The position numbers were made by a program, and so were the translations under genes. The notes under the pieces were generated by a model that ran no database searches, had not been told where the DNA came from, and saw only the letters and a program-made list of their open reading frames with translations. A stretch of 64,000 nt of DNA from the NCBI RefSeq assembly GCF_043945595.1, contig NZ_JBIFNP010000001.1, positions 2,542,001 to 2,606,000 of the forward strand. The letters run 5' to 3'. This DNA comes from Paenibacillus_S sp043945595 (GTDB lineage: Bacteria > Bacillota > Bacilli > Paenibacillales > NBRC-103111). Shown here piece by piece: positions 35,000 through 43,844 of this stretch; the stretch's first letter is position 1, and every line of letters begins with the position of its first letter.

Positions 35000-37330
35000 A
35001 TGAAATGTGAAGGGAGAGGGATACGTATCGTTACATGGATTCGCTATTTTTATCGGCAGAAAAACAATCGCAAATCTTCACTTTACCGATTTATTTGGTT
35101 TGGCTGTATATCCACCTGTATTCCGGTATTATTGATCGGCGGCGTGTATTATCATCTCTCCATGAAATCCGCGGTCAATGATGTCGCCCAAATGTCCGAA
35201 TCCTCTCTGGCTCTTGCCAAGGATAGACTTGAGAGGATTTTTGGATCGATTGAGCTTTCTTCCCTCCAGCTTGCCGCAGATCCATTGGTTAAAAATTCTT
35301 TTTTTGACAGCGATTCCAACGATAAAATATTGGCGCACCTGGACATTTTAAAATTGCTTCAGGTGGCCAAAGGCTCGAACGATTTTATAGAGGATGTCAT
35401 TTTATACGACGATGCGTCCGAGGATATATTGAACAATGAGCATGGCTTCGTGCTGAAAAAAATGTATAAATTGCGCCCGGTGCTGGACTATTTAATGCTG
35501 TTCGAGCCCAAGGACCAGTGCCTCTTGATCAACCAGCCGTTTATGGAGAGCACCCTCGCCTGTGTAAGGTATTTGGCCCCGTCCGATATTAAAAAGGCGC
35601 GGGGACTGCTGATCACCAAATTGAATAAGGAGCTCGTTCAAAAATATTTGGAGGTTCCCTCGGTGTACAGCGCCAAGCAATCGATGCTGGTGCTGGATTC
35701 CTCCAACCATGTATTGGTTCGGGCCGGGCAATATTTTCAAGACGAGGATGCAATTTTGAACGACAGCTCCATTCAAACGATTATCCGATCGGGCAAGGTA
35801 ACCGACAGCTTTGTAATGAAAGATGCGACAGGCAAGCAGTTTTTCTTCAGCTTCCGGAAAACCGAGCTGGGCCGGACTTATATTTCCAAAATTGCGGAGG
35901 CGGATATCGCCGAGCACATGAGCTGGATTCGCTGGGTGCTTGTTTTGACACTGCTGCTGTGTATTAATATCGGCATTGCTGTAACCGTTTTCGCGAGTTT
36001 GAAGGCGTACCGTCCGATCCGCCAGCTGGTAGAGCTGGGTGAGAAGTTAAATCAGGACAACCGGTTTAAAGCCCGATCCGACAACGATATTGCCTTCATT
36101 CAGGACAGCTGGATGTATTTGACCGATCAAGCCCAGAAGATCAATCACTATATGCAGAAGTGGGAGCCGACCATTAAGGAAAGCTATTATCTGGAGCTGC
36201 TGGAATACCACAGTTATGAGAAGAAAGCGCCGGTTTCCGCTGCGGCCGAGCATCAGGATCAGGTATGCGCGGTGATGATGGTTCACTTGGAGAACATGCA
36301 TAAGGAAACACGGTTCCAGCGGAGCGACGGCCCGATTCTCTCTTTTATCGTCAAAAACGTGATGAGCGAGATGCTGCAAAAGCAGGAGAAGATGGAGGGA
36401 GAGGTCGTCATTAACCGCAGCGGGCTCGGTACGGCGCTGATTTTCTTCCCCCGCGGCCTGCCGGACAGCGAGATGAAGAGCCGTCTCACGCAGTTCGCAT
36501 CCGGTTTGGTGCATGCCTTTAACAGCTATCTGAATCTGAATATCAGCATAGGGATCGGCGGCGTGGTTCCTCGTCTGGAGGACATTCCGAATTCCTATAC
36601 GGAGGCGCTGGAGGCGCTGCAATACCGTTTGTATGAGGAACGGGACCAGGTGCTGTTTTTTGAGGATTTAGAGACGCATAAGAAGCAGGCGTCCTTTTAT
36701 TATCCTTTTTATATTGAAGAAGCGCTTATCGACAATCTGGAGAACCGGCGGTTCAAAGAAGCGGAGGAGAACTTGAATGAGTACCTGTTAGCGGTGCGCT
36801 CGTCCAAATCCCATGTCATCATTTCCCAGTGCTATTATATGTTATTGTGTACGCTGTGCAAGTCGCTGATCCGCAAAGGCTATTCGTATATTTACGACCA
36901 TAAATTACTGTACTCCTTGCAGGAGCGCAAAACATCGGTCGAAGTCTACGATTGGTTTATCAATTATATTTTCCCGTTCTTCGATAAAACCTGTGAGTCG
37001 CCAAGCCACATCCACAGCCTGATTCAAAGAGTCATCCAATATATCGACGAGCATGTGTATGAGGATATCTCTCTCGGGCAGTGCGCCGAGCTGGTGGGCA
37101 TCAGCCCTTCCCATCTCAGCAAGTCCTTCAAGAAAGAGGTCGGCATGCAGTTTCTGGATTATGTTCTGAAAAGCAAAATCAACGAAGCGCAGCATTTGCT
37201 TCTGACGACCGGACTCAGCATCAAGGAAATTGCCGAAAAAATCGGCTATTCGGAGCGAAGCTTGATCCGGATGTTTCAAAAGCATACTTATATGACGCCG
37301 AGTCAGTTCAGGACTTCGCATCAGCAGTAA
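35000..37330 (+). CDS. Membrane-anchored AraC family regulator
   Basis: About 776 aa. The start is uncertain. ATG 35000 lies at the predicted transcript start. The good ribosome site AGGGAGAGGG (35011-35020) is followed only by ATA (35021), ATC (35027) or GTT (35030) in frame. Domain order: membrane segment FIWFGCISTCIPVLLIGGVYYHLS, extracytoplasmic sensor of about 260 residues, second segment WVLVLTLLLCINIGIAVTVFA, HAMP-like linker, and double helix-turn-helix (ISLGQCAELVGISPSHLSKSFKKEVG, then SIKEIAEKIGYSERSLIRMFQKH). It has the same design as the regulator at 8413. Its position after the amidohydrolase/Rieske operon suggests it senses that operon's ligand. Confidence 0.85.
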   Translation: MKCEGRGIRIVTWIRYFYRQKNNRKSSLYRFIWFGCISTCIPVLLIGGVYYHLSMKSAVNDVAQMSESSLALAKDRLERIFGSIELSSLQLAADPLVKNSFFDSDSNDKILAHLDILKLLQVAKGSNDFIEDVILYDDASEDILNNEHGFVLKKMYKLRPVLDYLMLFEPKDQCLLINQPFMESTLACVRYLAPSDIKKARGLLITKLNKELVQKYLEVPSVYSAKQSMLVLDSSNHVLVRAGQYFQDEDAILNDSSIQTIIRSGKVTDSFVMKDATGKQFFFSFRKTELGRTYISKIAEADIAEHMSWIRWVLVLTLLLCINIGIAVTVFASLKAYRPIRQLVELGEKLNQDNRFKARSDNDIAFIQDSWMYLTDQAQKINHYMQKWEPTIKESYYLELLEYHSYEKKAPVSAAAEHQDQVCAVMMVHLENMHKETRFQRSDGPILSFIVKNVMSEMLQKQEKMEGEVVINRSGLGTALIFFPRGLPDSEMKSRLTQFASGLVHAFNSYLNLNISIGIGGVVPRLEDIPNSYTEALEALQYRLYEERDQVLFFEDLETHKKQASFYYPFYIEEALIDNLENRRFKEAEENLNEYLLAVRSSKSHVIISQCYYMLLCTLCKSLIRKGYSYIYDHKLLYSLQERKTSVEVYDWFINYIFPFFDKTCESPSHIHSLIQRVIQYIDEHVYEDISLGQCAELVGISPSHLSKSFKKEVGMQFLDYVLKSKINEAQHLLLTTGLSIKEIAEKIGYSERSLIRMFQKHTYMTPSQFRTSHQQ

Positions 37331-37728
37331 CGGATGGATACGGTCCGATTGGCCCGGATGGGCGAAGGGATTCCTACTGATAAAGGTGCCGCGGGGCAGG
37401 CATAGCTTATCGGGGAAGGTTTTGCTCCCGGTTAACCGTTGCATGCCCCGAACAGCACGGAGAAAAGCGAAGCGGGCTTTATCGGAGTGAAAGAAGTGGA
37501 TCAACATGGAATGTAGAACCTGGAGGGAAGGGGTGTAGGGTGGAAAAGCGAAGCGGCCGCCTTTAAAGTCGTGTGATGACCGCTTCATATAATTCAAAAT
37601 CACACGACTTTAACAGCGGTTGTAACCCTACACCCATTTCCTGTAACGCACAACCGTAACGCATAGGCATGCAGTAAAGCTTTTAATATGACAAACTGCT
37701 GTCATTCCATCCCACGTTTACTCTAAAG
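37331..37728. other. Non-coding region between converging genes
   Basis: About 400 bases without a gene. It contains the nested inverted repeat at 37531-37635 and a weaker CGGGGCA / TGCCCCG pair (about 37391-37450). No T-run terminator is evident for either flanking gene. Confidence 0.6.
37531..37635. repeat. MITE-like element: nested perfect inverted repeats
   Basis: Outer arms GGGTGTAGGGT (37531-37541) and ACCCTACACCC (37625-37635) are perfect 11-base inverted repeats at the ends of a 105-base unit. An inner perfect 15-base pair TTAAAGTCGTGTGAT / ATCACACGACTTTAA (37563-37577 with 37599-37613) closes a 21-base loop. No open frame of note and no obvious target duplication. This fits a miniature inverted-repeat element; a bidirectional terminator is less likely because no T run follows. 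Confidence 0.6.
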
Positions 37729-38712
37729 CTACTTCAAAATTTGCGAAGTGACCAAATCAATCGACTTTTCATTCACCTGCGGGAAATCCAAGTCTGTCCA
37801 GTAAGGAACGATGACAACGTGATTGTTTTTCACCGCCTTCAAGTTTTTCCAGATCGCGCTTTGCTCCAGCTCCGTAAATTTCTGCTGGGCTTCCTTGTCT
37901 CCGCCGATTTTCGGAGCGCCTACTTCGATAAACAGGTAATCCGCATCGAATTCAGGCAGTGCTTCCAAGGAGATCGTTTCCCGCCGGTCGATCGGCTTTA
38001 CTTTTTCCGGCGCTTGGAAGCCTAAGTCCTGATAGATGACCCGCCCCAGTTTCTGATCGTCGCTGTAAATCCGGTATTCCTTGCCGACGATCCGCATGGA
38101 AAGGGCGGTCGTATCCGGTTTAATCTTCGAGGCAAGCTGAGCTTTGGCTGCCTTGGCTTTGTCCTCGTACCGGCTCAGCCATTGTTCAGCTTCTTTGGTT
38201 TTTCCTAAAAAGCCGGCAAACTGGCGGAAATCAGCTTTCCAGTGGGGGCTTTCTCCAAGAACGAGCGTCGGGGCAACTTTGGACAGATTGTCGTATAGCT
38301 TAGCCTGAGTCTCCCAAGAGATAATAAAATCAGGCTGCGCATTCAGCACCGCCTCGGGGTTGCCATCCTCTCCAAGATTGATAACGCCTTCAAGCGCCTT
38401 CGGATCGAGCCACTCCAAGGTGGTCGATCCCAGATAGCTGCCCATGGCATAGGGCTTGACGCCGAGCGCCAGCAGAGAATCGGCGAAGCGGAAGTCGGTA
38501 ATGGCAATTTTCGAGGGCAAACCGGATTTCGGCGGCTCGCCTTGCTTTATAATAGTGCTGGAAGCTTTGTTGTCTGCCGGCGGGGCGGCAGCCGCCTTAG
38601 CATCTCCTGCAGATTCAACCGCTTTGGGTTCAACAGCCGTACCACATCCGGACAAGAGCAAAACAATCGCAAAAACGAACAGCAGCCTTGCTTGAAGCAT
38701 TGAGGATAACAA
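37729..38712 (-). CDS. Iron-siderophore ABC transporter substrate-binding lipoprotein, solitary
   Basis: 327 aa from TTG 38712, with GGGAG eight bases upstream; ATG 38700 is an alternative. Signal peptide with lipobox LSGC, then an Ala-rich linker. FecB/FhuD-type fold: KIAITDFRFADSLLALGVKPYA, PEAVLNAQPDFIISWE, a long helix KEAEQWLSRYEDKAKAAKAQL, and FDADYLFIEVGAPKIG with NNHVVIVPYWTDL. No permease or ATPase genes are adjacent, so it must share a transporter encoded elsewhere. A near-perfect Fur box covers its promoter. Confidence 0.9.
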   Translation of the reverse strand: MLSSMLQARLLFVFAIVLLLSGCGTAVEPKAVESAGDAKAAAAPPADNKASSTIIKQGEPPKSGLPSKIAITDFRFADSLLALGVKPYAMGSYLGSTTLEWLDPKALEGVINLGEDGNPEAVLNAQPDFIISWETQAKLYDNLSKVAPTLVLGESPHWKADFRQFAGFLGKTKEAEQWLSRYEDKAKAAKAQLASKIKPDTTALSMRIVGKEYRIYSDDQKLGRVIYQDLGFQAPEKVKPIDRRETISLEALPEFDADYLFIEVGAPKIGGDKEAQQKFTELEQSAIWKNLKAVKNNHVVIVPYWTDLDFPQVNEKSIDLVTSQILK

Positions 38713-38745
38713 GAAAAAAACTCCCTTCTGGTATAAATACGTATT

Positions 38746-38799
38746 GATAAAGATTATCATTATCAACTAAAGTATAGCGAAGGATGTTGTACAATGCAA
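38746..38799 (-). promoter_or_regulatory. Fur box and promoter of the solitary siderophore-binding gene
   Basis: On the minus strand GATAATGATAATCTTTATC (38746-38764) matches the 19-base Fur consensus at 18 positions. Upstream of it, TTGCAT (38794-38799) and TATACT (38771-38776) form a promoter with 17-base spacing. The Fur box spans the start site and early transcript. Confidence 0.9.
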
Positions 38800-39027
38800 T
38801 CATTTTTGCAAATTTTGTCGTATTTTGCTCGAATTTGACGTGGAAGAGCTGTTCTAAACGAAGTAGATTTGAAATGAATTTTAGGGGAAAAGCAGAAGCA
38901 CTTATACATGGATATGCATAAATGGAAGAGGCCTGAGGACAAGCTAAACAGCGGGAAGAACGCTTTCAAGAGCAGGTTTTTTAGAAGAAACCGGAGGATA
39001 ATTTTGAGAAGGGAGCAGGCTTACCTT

Positions 39028-39540
39028 TCACTCCCAAGGATATCTCGTCAGTAAGTAGTCGGCAAATTTTTTGCTTTCTTCCCGCCTGATTTTGCGTAAT
39101 TCGGCTCTGTGGCTCGCCGTTTCATATAATTTATGTTCCTCCTCCGTCTCTGGGATGATGCGAGGAACCGGAACGGGATGATTGCTTTCGTCCAGCCCGA
39201 CAAAGGTTAGAAAGGAGGTGGCGGCAATATCTCTTTTTCCCGTACGCAAATCTTCGGTAATGACTTTCACGAATACCTCCATCGAGGTCTTCCCCGTCCA
39301 TGTTACGAACGATTCCAAAGAGACGCAATCCGTGGGCCGGATCGGCTTCAAGAAATCGACAGAGTCCGTGGATGCGGTAACCGCCGTCACCCGGCAAAGC
39401 TTGGAAGCCGTAATCGAAGCGATATCGTCTATCAAGGACATGAGCTTGCCGCCGAACATCGTATTGTGGTTATTGACATCCAATGGAAATACCCTTGAGA
39501 TTTTAAAGCATCTCGTTTCTCTTACATATTTCTCTTCCAA
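39028..39540 (-). CDS. Acyl-CoA thioesterase, hotdog fold
   Basis: 170 aa from TTG 39540 with GAGGAGG nine bases upstream. The hotdog domain includes the conserved NNHNTMFGGKLMSLIDDIAS helix region (residues 22-41) with catalytic-type Asn and Asp, followed by AVTASTDSVDFLKPIRPTD and a second strand set ending in AATSFLTFVGLDE. This is the YkhA/BACH-like family that hydrolyses acyl-CoA in the cytoplasm. The C-terminal basic tail (ELRKIRREESKKFADYLL) is typical. It stands alone, with no operon partner visible. Confidence 0.9.
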   Translation of the reverse strand: MEEKYVRETRCFKISRVFPLDVNNHNTMFGGKLMSLIDDIASITASKLCRVTAVTASTDSVDFLKPIRPTDCVSLESFVTWTGKTSMEVFVKVITEDLRTGKRDIAATSFLTFVGLDESNHPVPVPRIIPETEEEHKLYETASHRAELRKIRREESKKFADYLLTRYPWE

Positions 39541-39858
39541 CGGTATGTTCCTCCTCTAAAAAACGCAGTAAATTTAGGATACTCATAATATGAGCCTATG
39601 TGCACAGGCCTATCCGGGAAGCGTGTATTTTTTAAACAAGCCGGTACTTCAAAGAAAAATCGTTCATGACTGCGGGCTATACATACTGTGACGATAAAAA
39701 AATCATACTATACTGACATGTGTTTCAACAGGCCGAGCCGGAATGAGTTGGATATCCCGGTTTTGGTTAATCATTCTTAAGCGGTAACCTAAAGCGATAA
39801 TCATATAAAGGCTCAAGCTGGACAGGGCCTTCGTTCAATAAGGAGAGGAGCGGATTTG
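39541..39858. other. Intergenic region before the small unknown gene
   Basis: No gene. A candidate -10 TATACT lies at 39709-39714 with a weak -35-like TGTGAC 16 bases upstream, oriented toward the small gene at 39859. Nothing else stands out. Confidence 0.4.
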
Positions 39859-40194
39859 ATGAACCGGGATGTGAAGGAAATAACCGATTGGCTGGAGCAG
39901 TTCCGCGGACAAGAGCTCGTTATTACGAAGCTGGAGCAGCAGGATGAGGATTTAACGCAGGTGCAGCTGGAGGAAGTGTCATTAGATACACCTGCTCATG
40001 CGCAGGATGATGATTATATTCCCCAGTACGAGCTGGTTCTTCATGGAGACGGGATTGTATTGAATGAGAATCAGGCGCCTTTGCCCGGTAAGAAATACGA
40101 AATTCCGCTGCAGGGCGATTGGCAGAGCTCCATTGAAGAAAGCACGCTCCATTTGACGACAGACCGCGCTGAATACACCATTACAAGGCAGTAA
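39859..40194 (+). CDS. Small hypothetical protein
   Basis: 111 aa from ATG 39859, with GGAGAGG 11 bases upstream. I do not recognise the family. It is acidic, with a helical N-terminus (DVKEITDWLEQFRGQELVITKLEQ) and a strand-rich C-terminus (YELVLHGDGIVLNENQ, STLHLTTDRAEYTITRQ). No signal peptide or membrane segment. A good terminator follows directly and the codon use is like the neighbours, so it is probably a real, independently transcribed gene. Function unknown. Confidence 0.7.
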   Translation: MNRDVKEITDWLEQFRGQELVITKLEQQDEDLTQVQLEEVSLDTPAHAQDDDYIPQYELVLHGDGIVLNENQAPLPGKKYEIPLQGDWQSSIEESTLHLTTDRAEYTITRQ

Positions 40195-40211
40195 GGTTAG
40201 GCTTTATTCCA

Positions 40212-40238
40212 AACACTCCAAGCGGGGTGTTTTTTTTA
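40212..40238 (+). terminator. Intrinsic terminator after the small unknown gene
   Basis: Stem AACACTCC / GGGGTGTT (one T-G pair; 40212-40219 with 40224-40231), tetraloop AAGC, then a run of T. Confidence 0.92.
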
Positions 40239-40293
40239 TGTACAAATGAATGCCGCTTTTAGCGGGAAAACGTCAGAGGTCAATAATTGTCTG

Positions 40294-40322
40294 TTGAAGT
40301 GCCCAGTCCCAGTTGGTAATAT
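40294..40322 (+). promoter_or_regulatory. Candidate promoter of the second YesN/YesM pair
   Basis: TTGAAG (40294-40299) and TAATAT (40317-40322) at 17-base spacing, about 70 bases before the regulator gene. Confidence 0.45.
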
Positions 40323-40389
40323 TTGCACTATATTGCTAAATGATTGTTGTCCTGGAATATGATTCTGTGCATTCAAGGGGTGACGGGAT

Positions 40390-41934
40390 ATGCTGAAGGT
40401 GATGATCGTTGAAGATGAAGATATCGTAAGAGAAGATATCAAGCATTTGATTAATTGGGAGAGCCATGGCTTCAGGATTGCCGCTGAAGCGAGAAACGGC
40501 GGAGAAGGGCTGCGTTATTTCCGGGACCATAACCCTGACATTATTATTACCGACATCAAAATGCCGGTCATGAGCGGCTTGGACATGATAGGCCATATCA
40601 TGAAGCTGCAGAAGCATGCAAAAATAATTTTGCTTACAGCCTATGGTGATTTCGATTTTGCGCGCGAAGCGCTCAAGCTGGGCATACATTCGTATGTGCT
40701 GAAGCATGAGCTGGACAGCCCGCTGCTGCTGGAGGAACTGAATAAAGTGCGGCGCCGGATGGAAGCGGAGGAAAGCGTCGAGTATTTGGCCAGAAAAGAG
40801 AAGCTGCGCATGCTCTTGAAGCGGGCAGAGACGCATCCCGATCCGCTCCATCCGCCGATTCCGGAGCAGCTGTTCCGGTGGAAGGGGAGAACGGGGATTT
40901 GTATTCTGGGGATTGAACCGTCAGCCGGCGATCCTGACGAGCAGCCTCATTCCAGCCGAAGTATGGACAAAAAGGAAATGATCGACTTTCTGTATTCGCG
41001 TCCCTTTCTCGATTTCGAGGCCGATGCGGTGGATATGAATCCGAACGAATACCTTATTTTTTACCGGATTCCTGAGCGCAGCAGCGAACGGGCGATTTTT
41101 GAATATGGCACCGCCTTCATGAATCATCTGCTGCGTACGATTTCGGAAGCGTTTCCGGCTGTGCTGCTGTCGATTGCCGCAGGGCCGGTGTTCGAGTCAT
41201 ACCGGGACCTGCGCGGCAGTGTGAAGAAATGCAAGGAGCTGTTTGCACAGCGGGTTTTTCAAAAGGGCAGCGCTATTCTGACAGACAGCCAAGCTTTTGC
41301 GGATAAGGAAATGCTTCAGGCTGCGGTCGCGCAGCTCCTGGAACGGATTCAGCAGCAGCTGCAGCACAATGAATATGCAGCGCTCCACAGCAGTCTGGAT
41401 GAGCTGTTTACGCGGCAGCTTGCTGCCCTCCGGGATCCGGCAGCGCTGCGCAGCAGCATATTTGAGCTGATCCGGCTCATAAATCTGAAGGGATTGCCCA
41501 GACAGGGCACCCCGATGATGGATGCGCTGGACGCATGGACGGAAGTTCAGCAGCTCGGCAATGTGTATCAAATGGCGGAATGGTTCCAACGCATGTTGAA
41601 GCAGCTGGAAGAAGAATCCAGTTTGAAATACAGTAAAAAAATTAGAGAGCTGCTTCAGTACATTCACGCCAACTATCAAAAGGAACTCTCATTAAATGAA
41701 ATTGCCGACCGGCTCGGCTTCAGCCTGATCTACACGAGCCAGCTGTTCAAAAAAGAAGTTGGCGTTTCCTTCGTCACTTACCTCACCCAATACCGGATCG
41801 GGAAGGCGAAGGAACTGCTGGAAACAGGGAAGTACAAGGTGTATGAGGTAAGCTCGATGGTCGGATACCAGACGGTACAATATTTTTGCAAAACATTCAA
41901 GAAGGTGACCGGGCAAAACCCCGGTGATCTGTAA
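40390..41934 (+). CDS. YesN-type response regulator with AraC DNA-binding domain
   Basis: 514 aa. Receiver with EDE at 8-10, phospho-acceptor Asp55 in IIITDIKMP, and Lys in YVLKHEL. C-terminal double helix-turn-helix: SLNEIADRLGFSLIYTSQLFKKEVG, then KVYEVSSMVGYQTVQYFCKTFKK. It precedes its kinase gene, the reverse of the pair at 20286. Its probable target is the MalF/MalG-type importer operon starting at 43845. Confidence 0.92.
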   Translation: MLKVMIVEDEDIVREDIKHLINWESHGFRIAAEARNGGEGLRYFRDHNPDIIITDIKMPVMSGLDMIGHIMKLQKHAKIILLTAYGDFDFAREALKLGIHSYVLKHELDSPLLLEELNKVRRRMEAEESVEYLARKEKLRMLLKRAETHPDPLHPPIPEQLFRWKGRTGICILGIEPSAGDPDEQPHSSRSMDKKEMIDFLYSRPFLDFEADAVDMNPNEYLIFYRIPERSSERAIFEYGTAFMNHLLRTISEAFPAVLLSIAAGPVFESYRDLRGSVKKCKELFAQRVFQKGSAILTDSQAFADKEMLQAAVAQLLERIQQQLQHNEYAALHSSLDELFTRQLAALRDPAALRSSIFELIRLINLKGLPRQGTPMMDALDAWTEVQQLGNVYQMAEWFQRMLKQLEEESSLKYSKKIRELLQYIHANYQKELSLNEIADRLGFSLIYTSQLFKKEVGVSFVTYLTQYRIGKAKELLETGKYKVYEVSSMVGYQTVQYFCKTFKKVTGQNPGDL

Positions 41935-41983
41935 AAAGCGAGCTGTTACGTGATGAGAAAATCGAAGTGGGGACACCGGCAGG

Positions 41984-43747
41984 ATGAAATCCATGCGCAT
42001 CAAGAGCAAAATTACCGCGGTCGCGTTTATTTCCATCCTGCTGTCCGTCGGATTAAGCGGCTTCTCAATTTATTTGTACGTCAACCCGATCCTCAGCCGG
42101 CAAATTGTGAGAGACAACCAGACGATCGTCGCCAAAATAGCCCAGCAGGTATCTTATCAGCTGGAGGATATCGTCAATTACGCGAAAGGGATCGTCGTAA
42201 ATGACCAGCTGCAGCTGCTGCTGAAGAAAATGTCAACCACCGAAGGCTTCGATTACTATATGAACAACCTGCAGCTGGAGACGGTGCTGAAGGAATACAG
42301 CCTGCTGAGAGACAATGTGATTGTCGATATGATCATTGTGGATAAGAACAACAAGGTGCTGGAAATGAACGACGTCTATTCCGGCTCCATTACGGAGGAC
42401 TGGTATGATAATTTCAGGCTGAATGCGGCGTACAACGGATTTTCTATGAAGCATATCGTGACGAACAATACGAATACGCTGTCCCGCATGACGGTTGTAA
42501 CCTATGTGATGAATATTTACGATAAGCAGATGCCTGATGTGTATTTGGGCAAGCTGCTCATTCATATTAACTGGGACGTGCTGGTAAAACCGATGATTAC
42601 CGATGCGTCGCTGGGGATTCGCGTTCATACGCTGGATAAAGACGGGCATATCGTTTATTCGTCCGGTCCGCCGGCCTCCGAGCTTCCGGAGGAAGCGATG
42701 AACCCTTGGACTTCCCGGGAAAGCTCTGTCCTGAAGGACGGACAATATTATTTCATCGAGTCCATTCCTTCGTCGCAATGGAAGGTTATGGGCATCGTCC
42801 CGCAAAACAAAATGAATGCCAACATGAAATATACGAATTATGTGCTGCTTTCCATCGTTCTGATCTGCCTTCTGATCATGTCTGTCCTGATTTATCCGGT
42901 CGTCTCTACGGTAACGAAGCCGCTGATGAAGCTGATCCGGGGGATGAGACAGGTGTCCAAGGGCGAGCTGAATACGACGATTGTCGTTTCAAGCGGGGAC
43001 GAGATTGAGGAAGTGGCGCAAGTTTTTAATAAAATGGTCAGAGATATCAAGAGCCTGGTCGATGAATCGGTCCTCATGGAGAAGAAGAAAAGAGAGCTGG
43101 AGCTCCAAATGTTTATGTATCAAATCAATCCTCATTTTATTTACAACACGCTGAATTCCGTTATTTATTTGGCGCGCAAGGCGAACGCACCGGATATTGC
43201 CGCTTTGACGCGGGCGTTTATTTCATTTTTGCAGCGTACGATCAAGAATAAGCCCGAGATGCTGTCTACCATCAGCGAGGAAATGATTTATATCGAGGAT
43301 TATGCGCAAATTTTGCAATACCGGTATAACGGCCGAATGAAGCTGGAGTGGCAGGTCGAGGAGAACTGTCTGGAGAAGCGGCTGCCCCGAATGATTCTGT
43401 ATCCGCTGGTGGAGAACAGTATCTTTCACGGTATTCTTCCGTCGCAGCGGGAAGGGTGGATTCGCATCTGCGTTTCTTCGGGTGACGGCCTGCTGACGGT
43501 ACGGGTGGAGGATAACGGGGTCGGCATGAGCGCGGAGCAGCTTGGGAGGCTGCAGGCCCTGATGGGCACCCCATTCCTGCAGGAAGACCTGGATCATATC
43601 GGGATGCTGAACGTGAATAACCGGCTGAAGCTCTTGTTTGGCGAGCAGGCGATTCTTCATATAGAGAGTCAGGAGAACGAGGGGACGCGAATCCGTTTCG
43701 CGATTCCTGACAGCTTGGTACAGCAGGAAGATCATAAAAATGTATAA
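41984..43747 (+). CDS. YesM-type sensor histidine kinase
   Basis: 587 aa. Membrane segment KITAVAFISILLSVGLSGFSIYLYV, extracellular sensor of about 240 residues, second segment YVLLSIVLICLLIMSVLIYPVV, HAMP (EIEEVAQVFNKMV), phospho-acceptor His384 in YQINPHFIYNTLNSVIY, ATPase N box VENSIFHG and G1 box VEDNGVGMS. Start may be ATG 41984 or ATG 41993; neither has a strong ribosome site. It lies 49 bases after its regulator. It should sense an extracellular sugar relevant to the importer and GH2 genes downstream. Confidence 0.92.
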   Translation: MKSMRIKSKITAVAFISILLSVGLSGFSIYLYVNPILSRQIVRDNQTIVAKIAQQVSYQLEDIVNYAKGIVVNDQLQLLLKKMSTTEGFDYYMNNLQLETVLKEYSLLRDNVIVDMIIVDKNNKVLEMNDVYSGSITEDWYDNFRLNAAYNGFSMKHIVTNNTNTLSRMTVVTYVMNIYDKQMPDVYLGKLLIHINWDVLVKPMITDASLGIRVHTLDKDGHIVYSSGPPASELPEEAMNPWTSRESSVLKDGQYYFIESIPSSQWKVMGIVPQNKMNANMKYTNYVLLSIVLICLLIMSVLIYPVVSTVTKPLMKLIRGMRQVSKGELNTTIVVSSGDEIEEVAQVFNKMVRDIKSLVDESVLMEKKKRELELQMFMYQINPHFIYNTLNSVIYLARKANAPDIAALTRAFISFLQRTIKNKPEMLSTISEEMIYIEDYAQILQYRYNGRMKLEWQVEENCLEKRLPRMILYPLVENSIFHGILPSQREGWIRICVSSGDGLLTVRVEDNGVGMSAEQLGRLQALMGTPFLQEDLDHIGMLNVNNRLKLLFGEQAILHIESQENEGTRIRFAIPDSLVQQEDHKNV

Positions 43748-43844
43748 CATTTAATAATTTTGGCCTGTAGGAACGCCCCGGGGCGGCTGATATAGTTATC
43801 CGTGTAGGAAGAACAGACTTGCAGAGAAAGAAGGAGGATGGTTT

